Assembly: GCA_027475525.1 (NCBI GenBank)
Contig: JAMWFC010000098.1
Span: 21,714 to 85,713 of the forward strand
DNA: 64,000 bases
Reading direction: 5' to 3'
DNA from: Macrolepiota albuminosa
Taxonomy: Eukaryota; Basidiomycota; Agaricomycetes; Agaricales; Agaricaceae
The position numbers and the translations under genes are program-made. The notes beneath the pieces are model-generated. The model saw only the letters and a list, made by a program, of their open reading frames with translations. It was not told the DNA's origin and did not search any database. Positions 1-12,700 of the stretch are shown one piece after another. How positions within the stretch are numbered: position 1 is the first letter of the stretch; each line of letters begins with the position of its first letter.

Positions 1-1730
1 ACCCGTACAAGGATTAATGACCAATTTTCTTACCTTGCACAACCCCTCCGATGTTAGCGAAGGGTAGATCAACTGTGCTTGGGCCTTCTTCGATGACATG
101 GTCTCTTGCGTCGAGCACGATATATCCAAAGAGTTGTTTAATGTAGTGATTGAGGACACCGTGAGGATGTGCTACCCCATCCATGAGCAGCGTGGCTACG
201 AGACTCGCAGTTAGCCGGTATCTGTAAGATTGACATGAGAACTTGTCACGATGGGTGGAAGGTGCTTGCCTCGGTCTACACCAATCCCATATCCGACTGA
301 ATAAAGCGTCCGCTTTTGGCGACTGTGTGAGAGAAGGAGGAAGGAAAGAGAGAAGATATCTCTTTTGTGTCTCTGAGTCATTAAATGTCCCTGTGTCTGA
401 AGTCCACCTCCATGAAGACCATTCAGGTGATGTTTGAGGAAAGTCGCTCTTGGGAATATTCGTCCCAGCCACGACAAACGTAATGTCAAGCGAAACAAGA
501 CGGTCTCTCCAGGTACGAATTATTTCCTTAAGAGCGGGATAGCGCTCTCGATCGTCGGGCTGTGAAAACCAGATCTCTCGAATGCCCACATTTGCCTCAT
601 CAATGACAACAAAAAACCCATCCGTTTTTGCCGATTCAGGCATTAGACATTGAATGTCCTTCATAATTCTTGTTACTTGATCATCTATAAACTCCTGTGA
701 TTCCATATCGATTGAGATCAAGATATCTTCAAAAGGGTCCGAATAGTCTATAATATGGCATGCCAGTTGTGCAAGAAGCCAACGACGTTTTTGTACTTCC
801 CCGATCTCCCCATCAGCACTGCAAATCTTCAAAAAGTCTCTGAAAATCATAAGATGGGTCAAGAGGACGGCTGAGAATCGGCGAGCGACAATCTCCCTAT
901 TTTTTGCCAAGATGGGTTCAAATGCCAGGGAAGACTTATAGGGAAGATGTCGCACAAGGTCTTCTTCATTATCAATGCGTCGATCGAGGGTCGTATCAAG
1001 TGCATGGGCTTCTCCTTCATCTGCATGACATGTCACATAAAATCCCCAGTGCTGGCAAAGACCTTCATAGAGTAAACGAGTCTTTCCAGTCGCCGATGCA
1101 TTCACTAGAAAGCTGTAATACGATTTGAGCGTCACAGCACTTTGGGATTCTGGAGTACATACGTATTCTGACCCTTGCAGAATAGCCGTTGGACGCGTTC
1201 CTGAAGAATAGGATATTTCTGGAAAGTTCCCAGCTCGTGAAAAAGCATTGACGGTAGTCTACGTTTTCCTGACAGAGAATGCAGATCTACGTTCCTGATA
1301 TCGAACGTGGCGTCTGCATGTTCCTTGTCCAACGTCCATAGGACGGGTTTGGCCTTGCCATGAATAAGGTCCTTTAAATTGGAGGCTATTCTTCCAAGGA
1401 TCAAAGGTACCATGTCAGGACGGGTAAATAATGATACTTCCTTCGGGCGAGAGAGGTCTATCGAATATTCTACATTATCATGATAATCCAAAGGATATAG
1501 ATAGACGTACTGACACAAGTCTCCCAAAGCTTTTGAAAATCTCCTGAAATTTTCGCCTCCTCGATTAAACGGAAAAGTCTTGAATATCTGAATAACAAGC
1601 TGGCGAAGGACTCTGGAGAGCCAAGTTCAACTTCATTGTCTTTAACGGAATCTGGACACAGCCGCGAGAGGTATCGTGCAGCACTGTCGCAGTCATTTAG
1701 GGTTGTGGAAGAGTCTAGGGCGCGACTCAT
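1..1730 (-). CDS. Crinkler-like P-loop NTPase, type 1 (3' part outside window)
   Basis: Five-prime part of a Crinkler (CRN)-type effector-like gene. Exons read on minus: 1730-1511, 1469-1163, 1112-270, 221-34. The last visible exon ends in a GT donor, so the gene continues past the window edge. Seen: an N-terminal helical region, a conserved PSMLFHELG motif, a Walker A-like NASATGKT with Asn where the first Gly is usual, then EGLCQHWGFYVTC, Walker B FFVVIDEAN and a sensor-like VVAGTN. The intron at 222-269 starts with GC, not GT. The gene is closely similar to the type 1 gene at 54130-57243, including the position of that intron. Known: CRN-type proteins of fungi and oomycetes join such NTPases to nuclease or other effector domains. 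The function here is inferred. The C-terminal domain cannot be judged from this window. Confidence 0.8.
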
Positions 1731-2207
1731 CTGCAGACACTGAGCTGGGTCAAGAAAGAAAGGCCAATCCAGTCATCGTTGCAATAGTGTGGCTGACTCT
1801 GTGACATAATCACTCTGGATTTGTCAGCGCGTAATGACGCGAGGGTCACGGTGCTATGTAGTGAATCTTTTCCGTATTTCTACGAAGTACCAAAGGCGCT
1901 GCGTATTAGTATGGGCAAGCTCTTTGCAATCTTAGGCCTAACGCCTGATCTATCCCGCAAGGCTTACTTAGTGTGACCGTGCTCTGCCATATCAGGCGGA
2001 CTAAATTGTTCCAAAGATTGGTTGTCATGTCAGGACCCACATAAGACCCACATGGACGATTTTCTTCTTTTTCTGATATTGAATCTGATGTTTCGTGATC
2101 ATTTGACTCGAGTTTCTTATTCCTCAAAAGTAATCTGGGCGGTCTCCATGCAAGTTTTGGAAGTACTATAAAAGGCCTCACAGTGGACAAGGTCGCCAAC
2201 ATCAAGC
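1731..2207. promoter_or_regulatory. divergent promoter between type 1 and type 2 Crinkler-like genes
   Basis: This spacer of about 480 bases lies between the start codons of two head-to-head genes. It holds a CCAAT sequence on plus near 1761 and a TATA-like TACTATAAAAG near 2164-2174, just before the proposed plus-strand ATG. Both are short and could be chance. No convincing ORF belongs here. The equivalent spacer at the second pair is only about 157 bases. Confidence 0.45.
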
Positions 2208-5178
2208 ATGGATTACATTTCCTTTCATCAGACGCTCTCTGATAACATTCGCTGTATCCAAGAATTGTTGAAAACGGAAGGTTCGAACTTTTATTGATGT
2301 TCGATGTCAACACTCACAGAAGGTATCTTTTAAAAGCACCACCAGAGAAGCCGAATAATTTCAACTTGGGTTACGTCAATGTGGCCGCAACGCCAGACGA
2401 CCGTGCAGATCAGTTTGGGAAAGCCATGCTCCACACATATGATCGTCTTGGTCACATTTTTAACAAGGCCTCTGGGATGGAACTCATTCGTCCTTGGACT
2501 TCCGAGTCTTCTCTGGAAATAAAACAACATCTCGAAAATCTCAGAATTCCAACTATAGATCGTAAGCCATCTCTACTCCTGCATCGGCTCGGGGAGGAGA
2601 ATCCGGTGGCCCTCGAAGACTCAATCTCACGGGCAGCGAGACTTGAAACCATCTTCCTCAAAGAAGAGTCAACGTATGGACTTCGGCATTCGTGAGTGGT
2701 GATTCCCTCCCCTGAGCATAGGTGTTTGTCCTAATTTATGTACTAGAGTATTGTTCAATACTTCCGGGGCGGGAAAGACTAGACTTGCTCTCGAAGGTCT
2801 TTGCAAGAATTGGGGGTTTTATTTCACTTGTGAACGGGACGTCAGTGAATGTGGCTCTGCCGACCTCCAATGCGTGCTTGAAACGTCTGGCCGTGGATTT
2901 CTCAACGCATGCGGGCTTGAAGCGCATGTAGATTGGAATACAGTGAAGCACACAGAAAACCGGGAATGTGCAGAGAGGTGCTTCTTAGCAGTTCTGATTG
3001 CCCGTCTCTTGGTATTTCAATGTTTTCTGGCTGCTCATGAAGTTTGGGGGAAGACGACTGCGGTCCCAGATCTCAAGAAGACCTGGCTTTTTTTGCAGCT
3101 CGATAACGATCTCTTAGCACGTTCCAGCCAACCTGATCTGATGCTGGAGCTTACTGCCCTTCTTTGTTATATGCCCAAGCCAGGCACATTGACCCCTCTC
3201 AGTGACAGACTTCTAAGACAATGCAAAGAATATCTTGCGAATTTAGAATCTGAAGATTCCTCGTCACCAAAACACCAGAGAGACATGCAGGAGGTCCCCA
3301 TCTATTGTGTTCTCGACGAGGCTCAAAGTGCCACGAGCTCGTTTCCTAATGCCTTTTGGGACAAGAGTGGATTGCATCAGCGGCCTGCCCTACGCGAATT
3401 GTTAAGGCTATGGTCAGTCGGTATGCAATGTGTGATTACAGGAACTTCATTGAATATCAAAGACGTTCGTGAAGCCATTTCTTCGACAGTGGGGAAGGCG
3501 ATCAATAAGGTCGATGCTCCTGTCAATGACACTGGTTCATTCATCCTAGAAAGAGCCCAGATTGACAGGTTTCTGATGGCCTACCTTCCCGCAAAGTATC
3601 TAGCATCGCCTATTGGAAAAGAGCTTTCCCGACGCGTTAATTATTGGCTGGTCGGACGGTGAGTATCGCAGTGGTTTGCCAATAAACGTCTTGATTTCTG
3701 TACCTTCGCAACAGGCCGCGATTCATCGCATCGTTTATCCAATACTTAATCGTTCACCATTTTCAAAACTGCCACGGTCTCCTCACATCTTACATTCAAG
3801 CCATAACAAAGTTTACTCCAGCGGATGGAGCGTTTTGGGAGAAACAAGAAGGTCCCATGCCCACATCAACCAGTCCGCTACCCGCCCCTTTCAATTTAGA
3901 GAGAGGTAAGTGATCTTTTTTGTCTTTTTATTCAAACTTGAGCTTTGAGTGTTTTTCAGCCCTCACATTACACAACTCCCTCCTTGATCCAGTACAGAGC
4001 TTGGTAAATCATCGGCTCATGCGTGGACGGACTGACTTTGAGAGCAGCGGCGAAGGCTTAGTCAATGTCAATCTTGTTGAATGCGGCTTTGCTCGATTTC
4101 CTGGTGTGAAATACCCAGATCCCATTTTCGATGAACCTCTTGCGTATCTTGCAGCTGATTTCTGGATTAATACCTGGGTTTCGAGACACGATTACTTCGT
4201 CCGGCGTATTGATCAGAACACACCGGAACAAAATGGACTGGAGCGATACATTGCTCTATGTTTGGCACATATCTTTGGGGAGTTTACGCTCCTCACTGAA
4301 TTCTTCAAATTTGCAGAGAATCTTGGCAACCCAGCACAGCTTGCCGATAAAAAGGCCAGACTTGTGTCGTTCTGGATCGACTCTAGTAATCAAACTTGCT
4401 ATGCACCTGTCCACTTCCCGTTGACAAATAAGGTGGATCAATACAGTGGACGTGTAATCGTAGGCACTTCATCTCCAGCAAATATACTGGCATACAGTTC
4501 AACAGGACCCTCGGATGATCTTGACTGGTTGCAATTCAAGATCAATGCACCGTTTCTGTTTCCGACTGAGGCGTTTGGACCAGACATATTGTTTCGACTA
4601 GAGTTGGAAGGAGGTCAACTTCTTACTGTTGCACTGCAGGTGAAGCTCAGGGAATCAGGTTCCGCCTTGACCAATATCGATGGGTTGAGAAAAGCCATCA
4701 ATAGCGTTGATCCAAGCAAGTTCTGGCGGGACGTAAGTGTCACAACATGGCTTTTATCTTTCGAATTTCTTTGCTAATGCATGGCCCTTAGAGAAAAGGG
4801 AAAGTTTACGCCCCAAAATCATATCCAAGTCTTCCTTCTAAAACCCTCAACGCTCTCGATCAACTCCCTTCCAGGTTGAGTGACGAAAATGAAGGTTATC
4901 ATAGCTTGATATGCGGACTATTTGCGTTTCCTGCTTCGGAAAACCAAGTCATGTGCGATAAAATTCTTGCAAAGCTAGGTAGTGGTGAAGTCAAATTCAA
5001 CTCCACCCACGAGTTCTTCATGATCCCCACCGACCCCATTATACAAGTAACAAACGCAATGAAGCCAGGCAACGCCCTTGCACGTATGGAGGAAATAATC
5101 AAAAAACGCAAGAGTGACAAAATGAAGAAATCTGGATTCAAAAACAAAGTAAATGGACACAAACCAAGGGGAAAGTAA
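2208..5178 (+). CDS. Crinkler-like P-loop NTPase with REase-like C-terminal domain, type 2
   Basis: Multi-exon gene of about 900 residues. Exons seen: 2320-2691, 2747-3658, 3715-3905, 3960-4732 and 4792-5178. A short first exon from the ATG at 2208 is proposed from the paralog at 51049-53972, but I could not make its reading phase fit, so the true start is unsure. Domains: an N-terminal region with KPSLLLHRLG; Walker A-like NTSGAGKT near residue 155; EGLCKNWGFYFTC; Walker B VLDEAQ; ITGTS sensor; a linker with ERYIALCLAHIF; then a restriction-endonuclease-like core near residue 720 with D in GPDILF, an E-rich strand and a QVK ending (the D...QxK pattern). A small C-terminal domain carries HEFFMIPT. 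Such NTPase-nuclease fusions are known from CRN effectors. Nuclease activity and location are inferred. It faces the type 1 gene head to head. Confidence 0.82.
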
Positions 5179-5613
5179 CCAAATTAGTCACTTTGATCAG
5201 GGGCGGTAGGATTTCATGCACCCCCTCGAACACATACCAGGACATTCGCGTAGAATTACCGATGACGGTGTAGGCATAATTCAATCAAGGGATCGAGTTT
5301 AAGAATTGGGGCTGGTCCTCGAGCAGGGAGAGGCATGAGCGTTGGTATCAATCGTTCTGCAGCATCATTGGGGCCTAGATCTACTAAATTATTCATCTTG
5401 TAACAAGCAATTGCCAGTGTGCGAATCCCGAATCTTGAAGCCCCGTAGGGTTCGTTGTGACTTTGCATTAAGGGAGGTGCTAAACCCTTGGCTTCCACTG
5501 GTAAATATGAGTCTTTGGACCTCTCCTACACCTTAAAAACGCTTAAGAGAGGTTGCTGGACGTGAAACCCTTGAGATTCCTGAAGTTCCATCAGAATTTA
5601 TCTTACCATCATC
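5179..5613. other. intergenic, no gene seen
   Basis: Short reading frames on both strands lack homology cues or splice-consistent continuation. This is the 3' flank shared by the type 2 Crinkler-like gene (plus) and the La-related protein gene (minus), which converge here. Confidence 0.5.
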
Positions 5614-7343
5614 TCAATACCTTTGCCTCTTCCGCTTCCCAGTCTCAATCGTCCCATCACCCCAATTTCCATTCCCACTCTCCACATTCGAAGACACCAC
5701 CCCCTGCACAGACGCCAACGCTTTCTGGACCGCCTGTCTGCGAACCTTTTCGGGCACTTTCTCCCAATAAAGCTGTTCCCTTTTTCCCGTTACTAGTTCC
5801 ATCAGGACCGGCGGAGACGTGCACTCTGATTCGGATAGTTTCCCGATATCGTCTAGGCCGGCGGAGTGGATCGTCAGGTGAGAGAGGAAGTGGTCGACGA
5901 GGATACGCGCGTGCTTTGGTGTGGCAAGTCGGAGGTGACACTAGAGAAGTGAATCAGAAGCAGTAACGAGGTGGGAGACAATCGCGTACGGTATCCATGC
6001 CCTTGTTGTAATCGACATAATCAATCCCGTCACTATTCATTTCATTTGAAGCGAGCAATAATCCTAACACGCGTCCGAAAAATTTTCGTAGCGTCGTTTT
6101 ATTGGTCTCTGGGTGAACGTTGCGTACAAAAACAAGGGAATTGAATGGATAAGGGGAGGTGTTGTCAAGTTTTGGCGGTTCCGTTGGTACTAAAACTCCG
6201 TTGTTAGCGTCTATTGGCTCAGAATTGGGTCTCGAGACAGGCCCCATCGGTATGGGTCGTCCGGTAGCGTCTTGGAAAGCGTTTATCTCTGCCACTAAGC
6301 GTTGTCGGTAAGACAAGTATTCTTCCTTGAGCTGAACCCAGCGAGATTTTGACAGCGCGCGAAATCCGAACTTTATGGCCTCATTGACCTCGGCTGGCGC
6401 TCCTCCCAGATTTTCGAGGTCCGTGTCAACATTTTGCCTGCGATCCCAGGGCCATCGTTTGAGTAGGAAATCGACGTCGAGAATATCTTCAAGTACAATG
6501 AGAGCAAAGCCTTTATACGTCGGAGCATCGCCAGGTTTGTCTTGATGATGCGGTGGAAGGATGATACCCTGCACACGAGTTAAACGTGGTTCGGACAAAG
6601 ACCGTTCCGAAAGCAGCGAGTTGATAACGTGGACAATTGCTGGAGTAGTTTTGAACTGGATAGGAATATTCTCCTTGATAACAAAGTCAGAAAGGATGCC
6701 AAAGATGACTCGATTAACGAGACACACCACGTAAATTGTTCTGTCCTCCCAATCCTGTCTGGAGTAACTCTGAGAGGGCCGCGTCGAGGTATTGCCCCTG
6801 TTTCTTTGGCGAACTTCGTATGCGCCAATGTCTCGCGTCCTCTCGCGTTTACCGGACCAAACTGATGACGATGGCTCTGAGACGAGCAGTCGCACTTCGA
6901 GCGCACCCGTAGCATTAGACCGCAAGGCTTTAGCAATCTGTATTTGCGAATGCTCGATGTTTAAAGGACTAAGAACTTTGGAGTGTCGAATTAGGTGGCT
7001 AAGAGGGAAAACTTGATAGAAACGATTCAAACTCTAACGACGAAAAAGAAACGTGCGACTTACATCCATCTTCACTCTGTCCGTTAGACAAGGGTGTGCT
7101 ACTGCAATCTACACAGCGTCGTAAGTCTGGGTCAGCCCACAAGGCGTAATCTGAAAGTGCAAGGTTGAAGAGGTTTATGTATTCCTCATCCGAGTATTTC
7201 GCCTTCTTCGTAGGCCCTGGAGTCGTGGTTGTCTTGGGAGGCAGAGATGGAACAGTCGAAGTAGATGTATGTGAGGCATGCTGGAAGTCTTTCTGCTTTC
7301 CCTTCACGAGAGAACGTGGTAGAAATGGAAAAGTTGAAGCCAT
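5614..7343 (-). CDS. La-related protein 7 / Pof8-like (La motif and xRRM)
   Basis: Three exons on minus: 7343-7064, 7011-5990 and 5940-5614, with GT-AG introns of 52 and 49 bases. The first splice rebuilds a La-motif signature in which SDYALWADPDLRR is followed by DGFFPLSHLIRH. A central RRM-like region follows. The C-terminus is an xRRM: FNSLVFVRNVHPETNKTTL, then a second strand MDTCHLRLATPKHA restored by splicing, and the terminal helix LYWEKVPEKVRRQAV typical of LARP7. Length is about 540 residues. Known: LARP7, Pof8/Lar7 and ciliate p65 bind telomerase RNA and/or U6/7SK snRNA in the nucleus and promote RNP assembly. That this protein serves telomerase or U6 is inferred from domain architecture. 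The start was chosen as the first ATG in frame with the La motif. Confidence 0.85.
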
Positions 7344-9777
7344 GAGATGGCACGAAGATCAAATCACGAATCCACAATGACATATTATGTATCAGTGCTT
7401 AACTAACTCCAAGTTGGATGTGCGCGTGAACCATGGTACCCTACAGTCAACCAAGTATATAACCTGCCAACCCAAGTTTTAAAATGTTTGTCCATTATTT
7501 TGGCGAACATCCTTTTCCATTCTACCTTTGTCCGGCAGTTGGAGACGTGTTGCTGCTGATTGATAGTTCCTTCAATACGCCAGAAAGTATAGAGCTTGGG
7601 GCCGTCGTTAAAGACCCGCAGCCCACAGATCTAGAGACCAAGAACATGAACGTCAAGGTAAAAAAAATTTAGTTGAGGTTAAACGAGAAACCACCAACGT
7701 CCCACCAAAAATACTCAATCGGCAAGCTCTTCCATTCTCCTTTCGTTGTCTAACAGTCTTGTTGGTCTTATGGCACTAAATGAGCCTTTATTGTTTTCTC
7801 AAAGGAACGAGCGGACTTCTAGGACACCACAAAGAGCGGTCGAGCGGTCGATGCCTTTCTGTGTTGTAATTTTGAAGACGTGGATTGTAAGACGAGGCTC
7901 AGCTCAACGTTTCACCGGTATATATAACAGTTCCGTTGCATACATGATGGAGGTAAGATGTACCCATCTGAAAGACGTTGCCCGCAACGCCCAGACATTC
8001 CTCCCAGCACGCGGCGATTTCAAACACTGAAATGTTCGGCCAGACAAATTCACGCCGTGTACACTGCATATCAACACCCTTGTGCATGAAATGTCCTCAC
8101 ATTGGTGTCTTATCCGACATCACGCTGGAATGTTCGAGCGCCCGAGCTACTCGATGATCTTTTGACTTTTGTATATTGGTCGTTCGCAGTTGTCATTGAT
8201 GATAGTCATGTCGCTAGAGAACGCACATTGACGCTATGCATGCCAACGTGTTGTCGTTCTCCTTCGCACCCGTCGAGGAAGACGACTGAAACCGAGGCCT
8301 TGGGTGTAGAGCAGTTGCACAGAATACTTGACCTTTTGCTCCTGAAGCGTGTGGGGTTGGATGTGTTTCGTCTCATTGAATAGGTGTAGGTACGATGGAC
8401 CTAACTTGATCGCCTCCAGAACTTTGTAGACTGCTCCTAGAATGTCAGTAAAACGTATTCACCACCAATATCTCACGTCTAACAGTCGCCCTTCGTATAT
8501 GCTCAGGAGAACATCGTTTGAGAAGTTCGGAGTTTGATGAGGTGGCTGATAAGATGCAATTGATACACCACCGGCCTGACAAACGAATGTAAGTCCGGAG
8601 AGAGGAACAAAACCGCATGAGGGAGCGATCACATGCTCTTGCTCCCTCTTTGAACTCGTCCCCTCATCTACCCTAGCAAAACGCGTTTTCTCTTCCCCTC
8701 TCCTGAATTTCTTATCTCAACGCGTTTCCTCTTGCCTTCTCATGGCCTCTATTTCGAATCTATCGGATGCCCCTACTCCCTTACGACACGAAACGCTACT
8801 TACGTTGATCTTTCACAAAGTCACTACTCCAAAATATAGCAAAGCTTTGAAACAACTATAGGAGATTTCTACGCTTGAAAGATACACTCATTAATCGGAA
8901 ACATCGTAAGTGTTCAGAGACCCTAACGTCGATAGCGAACCAACCAGAGCATTCATAATGAAAATACCCTCGAGCGCATGTATGTTGCCTTTATTTGTCG
9001 CAAGGTCTTGGCGGGATGAAGGAAAACAGTGAAGACTTGCATTGACCATGTTTGTGCTTGAATGACGAGATGATACAATATCGCCTTAATCGCGCGTCAA
9101 GCTTGCACGAAGGGCGTATTTCATGAATATAGTGAACTAGTCTTCCGTCTGCTATACGACTGTGGGCTTCTGTTATGGCATTCTGTATCACCTCCATCCC
9201 TATCGATGTCCCTTGAAAAGGTCGGTCTATCTATGAGCCTGAGTCAGGACTTATAAATACATGTCCAATTATGATTCTCTTAGAGGCTATGTTCGTGTGC
9301 ACCAGTCGACATTGCCGACAGGTCGTGGACTTGGACTGAAGAAAAACACAACGAACCTCGTGCACTTTATCGAGGTATGTACTTACACCCGCATCGTTTT
9401 GTTGCTTTTCTACAATCACCTTCAACAGGTATCGCAGCCCGCAGCCTGATGTTGACAAATGATGTGAAGCTGGTGATCATTGCAAGAAAGGATGGGACTG
9501 TAACGGCGCCGAGTCAGCAGATATATGATTGGCCAGCGCATGCTACCTTATCGCGTGAGAATTGTCGAAGTATTAGTGGGAATCTCAGCGTGATTTCTAT
9601 CCTCAAATTGGCATTTCTTCTTCTCACCTCTGACAAGACTGGTGATTTCTTGATTGATATTTGAAAACGCTGTGAAAAGATGATCAGATGATCTCTGACT
9701 CTGGGAGAACGACACGTTGCTTACTCTTTACACTGAACCCCCAACTTTGAACCTTCGTACGAGATTGTCTTATTGCT
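7344..9777. other. 2.4-kb region without a supported gene
   Basis: The only frame that looks slightly protein-like is 7484-7672 (+), 62 codons containing VGDVLLLIDSSFNTPESIE. It begins about 140 bases from the divergent La-related gene and could be a first exon, but I could not find a continuing exon or name a family. Frames at 7746-8030, 8102-8383 and 9261-9664 have no recognisable motif. The 3' part must hold the promoter of the NLR gene starting at 9778. Confidence 0.4.
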
Positions 9778-12700
9778 ATGTCGCACAACCCTCAGAAACA
9801 AGATATGCACGGTCAACGCTCAAAGAGGAAATTGGTCCAAAATCGCCTTGCTTCGATAAAGGATCTTTTCAAGAAGCGCGGTAGTCGTACTCGATCGCCT
9901 TCTCCTCAAACTGAGGGGCCAAGTGCAGATGGTCCAACTGCAAGCAGTCAAGGTCCATCTGGAGTGCCCATTATTAGTACATACGCATCATTAACTTCTG
10001 ATATCCTCAGGTCCGCAAGGTCCTACCATGGTCATTTCAACTGAAGAAATTCCTTCTCCTCCCAATACCCCTAAGGGAACAAATGTTTCATTAGATACAG
10101 CTGAGCAGGCAAGAGGTGGTGAGTGCATCAATGTTCTCACATTACAGAGTTTGAACAAGTACTAATAGGTCCTGGAAACTCTTGGGCATCTAATACCATG
10201 CCTTCTAAAATTGTGCCGGAAGAAACTTACAGTGCTACATCAGGTAAATGATTGATTGAAACAAAGATGCAATGAACTCACTTTCAATAGGTTGTTCTTA
10301 TGGCTCAAAGGCTAGGGATGGATTCAAAACTGCTTGGCATGGCCTCCAAATGCTTCTTGGACAGGTGGAGGGGTTACTTGAAGGGACACCTTTCAAAGAG
10401 CCAGTTGCTATTGTCAACATGCTTATTCAGCTTGGCAATGTAAATTCTTATTGTATTTCTCTGAGTGCTTTGCTAAAGATCAATGCAGGCTGTGGACAAT
10501 AACCATGAAACACTCAAGGAATTGATAAATATTATTAAAAAACGAGTTGAAACTATAGGAGAAGCTTTGGTTAGTGAAGATGCTGCAGATACAGTTTCAA
10601 CAAAGATGAAAAGAGATTTTGCAAGGTGTGCATGATGGATTGATCTCATCACTTGTCTTCTTACCAATATGTAGAATTTTGCTTGAAGATCTTTTTGAGC
10701 TTGATAAACTGAAAAATAACAGATTATGGCGAAATATTTTGGAAAATGAACAAATTAAGACAAGAATTCAAAATATTCTTAGAAATATTGATGAAAATAC
10801 CAAGGACTTTCATGTATGTTTTTCAATATGTGAATGCTAATTATTAATAGTGATACTGCAATTTTTTTAGCTTAAAATCATGCTTAGCATTGACAAATAT
10901 ACATCTGCTATGTTCTCAAAACTTGAGGTAGTTTAACTGCTAGTATAAGTAATGGATGAAAATTGATATATTTATTAGCGACTTCAACTCAATACCTGGC
11001 CTCGTTCACGCAAAGCAGTTTTTAATGCTGATCTTGGAAATATAAAACAGTTATCTCGTGGACCTTGCACTCCAAATACTCGTGTTTCTATTCTTGAACA
11101 AATATATAAATGGGCACAAGATGTAACATCAGAATCTCCTTGTGTTTTCTGGTTAACTGGCCAAGCAGGATCAGGAAAAACAACAATTGCATATACTGTG
11201 GCTCAGCATTTCAGTGATGAGGCTCTAAATATGCCTTGCCTTTTGAAAGCCACATTTTTTTGTTCTCGACAGTTTCATGATACAAAGCATCAGAGATTTA
11301 TTATTCCAACACTTGTATATCAGCTTGCTCGAAACTCAAAGTCATTTGCACAATCCTTATATAATGCTGATAAGTTTGACTCAGTTGATATACTTTCATT
11401 TGAAAAGCAGATAAAGGATCTTTTAGCTGATCCATGGCAAAAATCTATAGATAAACGTTTAACCAATTTTTCATCATATCTTATTGTTATTGATGCTTTG
11501 GATGAAATTGAAGGAAGAGGAGGATTAACTTTTCTAAAAGACCTCTTTACAATGATCAATGATAATTACTTGTCTGGCCTCAAATTTCTTGTTACAAGTC
11601 GACCAGATCCTGAGCTTGCTCATTTATGTGAATCATTTACATCAAAAACTGTTTGTCATCTTTATGATGTTGCTAAAGAAGATGTTCAAAAAGATATTGA
11701 AAAATATCTATATAATAATCTTCCAAAACTTCAAAATGATTCTAAACTTATTGATCTTGCAAAAAAAGCAGATGGCCTCTTTATTTATGCCTCGACTGCA
11801 GTTAAATATATATCTTATGCTGATGGATCTACTTCAATGGAGCAGCAAAAAAAATTGAAAACATTGCTTGCACCTTATGCACATTCTTTACAAACAGACC
11901 AACTCTCACAAATTGATGAACTTTATTATCAAATTTTGTCTGAAGCTTTTTATGGCTTTGACAATGATGATTTAAGTGCTCGATTAAAAGTTTTACACAC
12001 TTTTCTTTGTGCAGAAGAGCGTATTTCTTTTTCTCTTGCTGCAGCACTCAATGATTCTAAAGATATAGACCAGGCTCAAAATGTTGTTAAAAAACTCCAT
12101 GCAGTTCTTTTTGTCAAAGATGAATGTGTTTTTTGGTATCATGCATCTTTTCCTGATTTTATTTTTAAACAAGCTCACTTAAAAATCACTATACAAAAAT
12201 ATAATTTGGATATATTTTGTGATGCAGTTGTTCATAAAAAATTTCTTGCTACTCGCTGTTTTAGCATTATGATGACAGACCTTAAATTCAATATTTGTGA
12301 TCTAGAGTCATCATTTTTATTTGATAAAGAAGTGCCTGATCTTGAAACAAAAAGAAAGAAAATTTCCAGTGAATTAAAATATGCATGTAAATACTGGGCT
12401 CATCACATGGCTCAGGCTATAGTCAACACTCTTTCATCTAGTATATTTGAGTACTTTTCAGATAAAATACTGAAGTTTCTTTATGAAAAACTCCTTTTTT
12501 GGATAGAAACTATGAATCTTATGTGTTTGTCTCATAATTGTGGAACAATTCTTCAACAAGTAGCCCAAGATATTTCTAATGTAAGGCATCTAGTCTGGTT
12601 GGACCACCATTGCTCAGCTTATAATCTTAATCAGTATAAAACAAAAGCAATAAAAATAGTTGAAGATCTTCGAGATGCTGCAAACTTTGCTATATATTTC

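Noticed and set aside
7484..7672. Small plus-strand frame beside the La-related gene
   Set aside because: Looks mildly protein-like but has no family match I can name and no clear continuing exon; mentioned in the region entry only.
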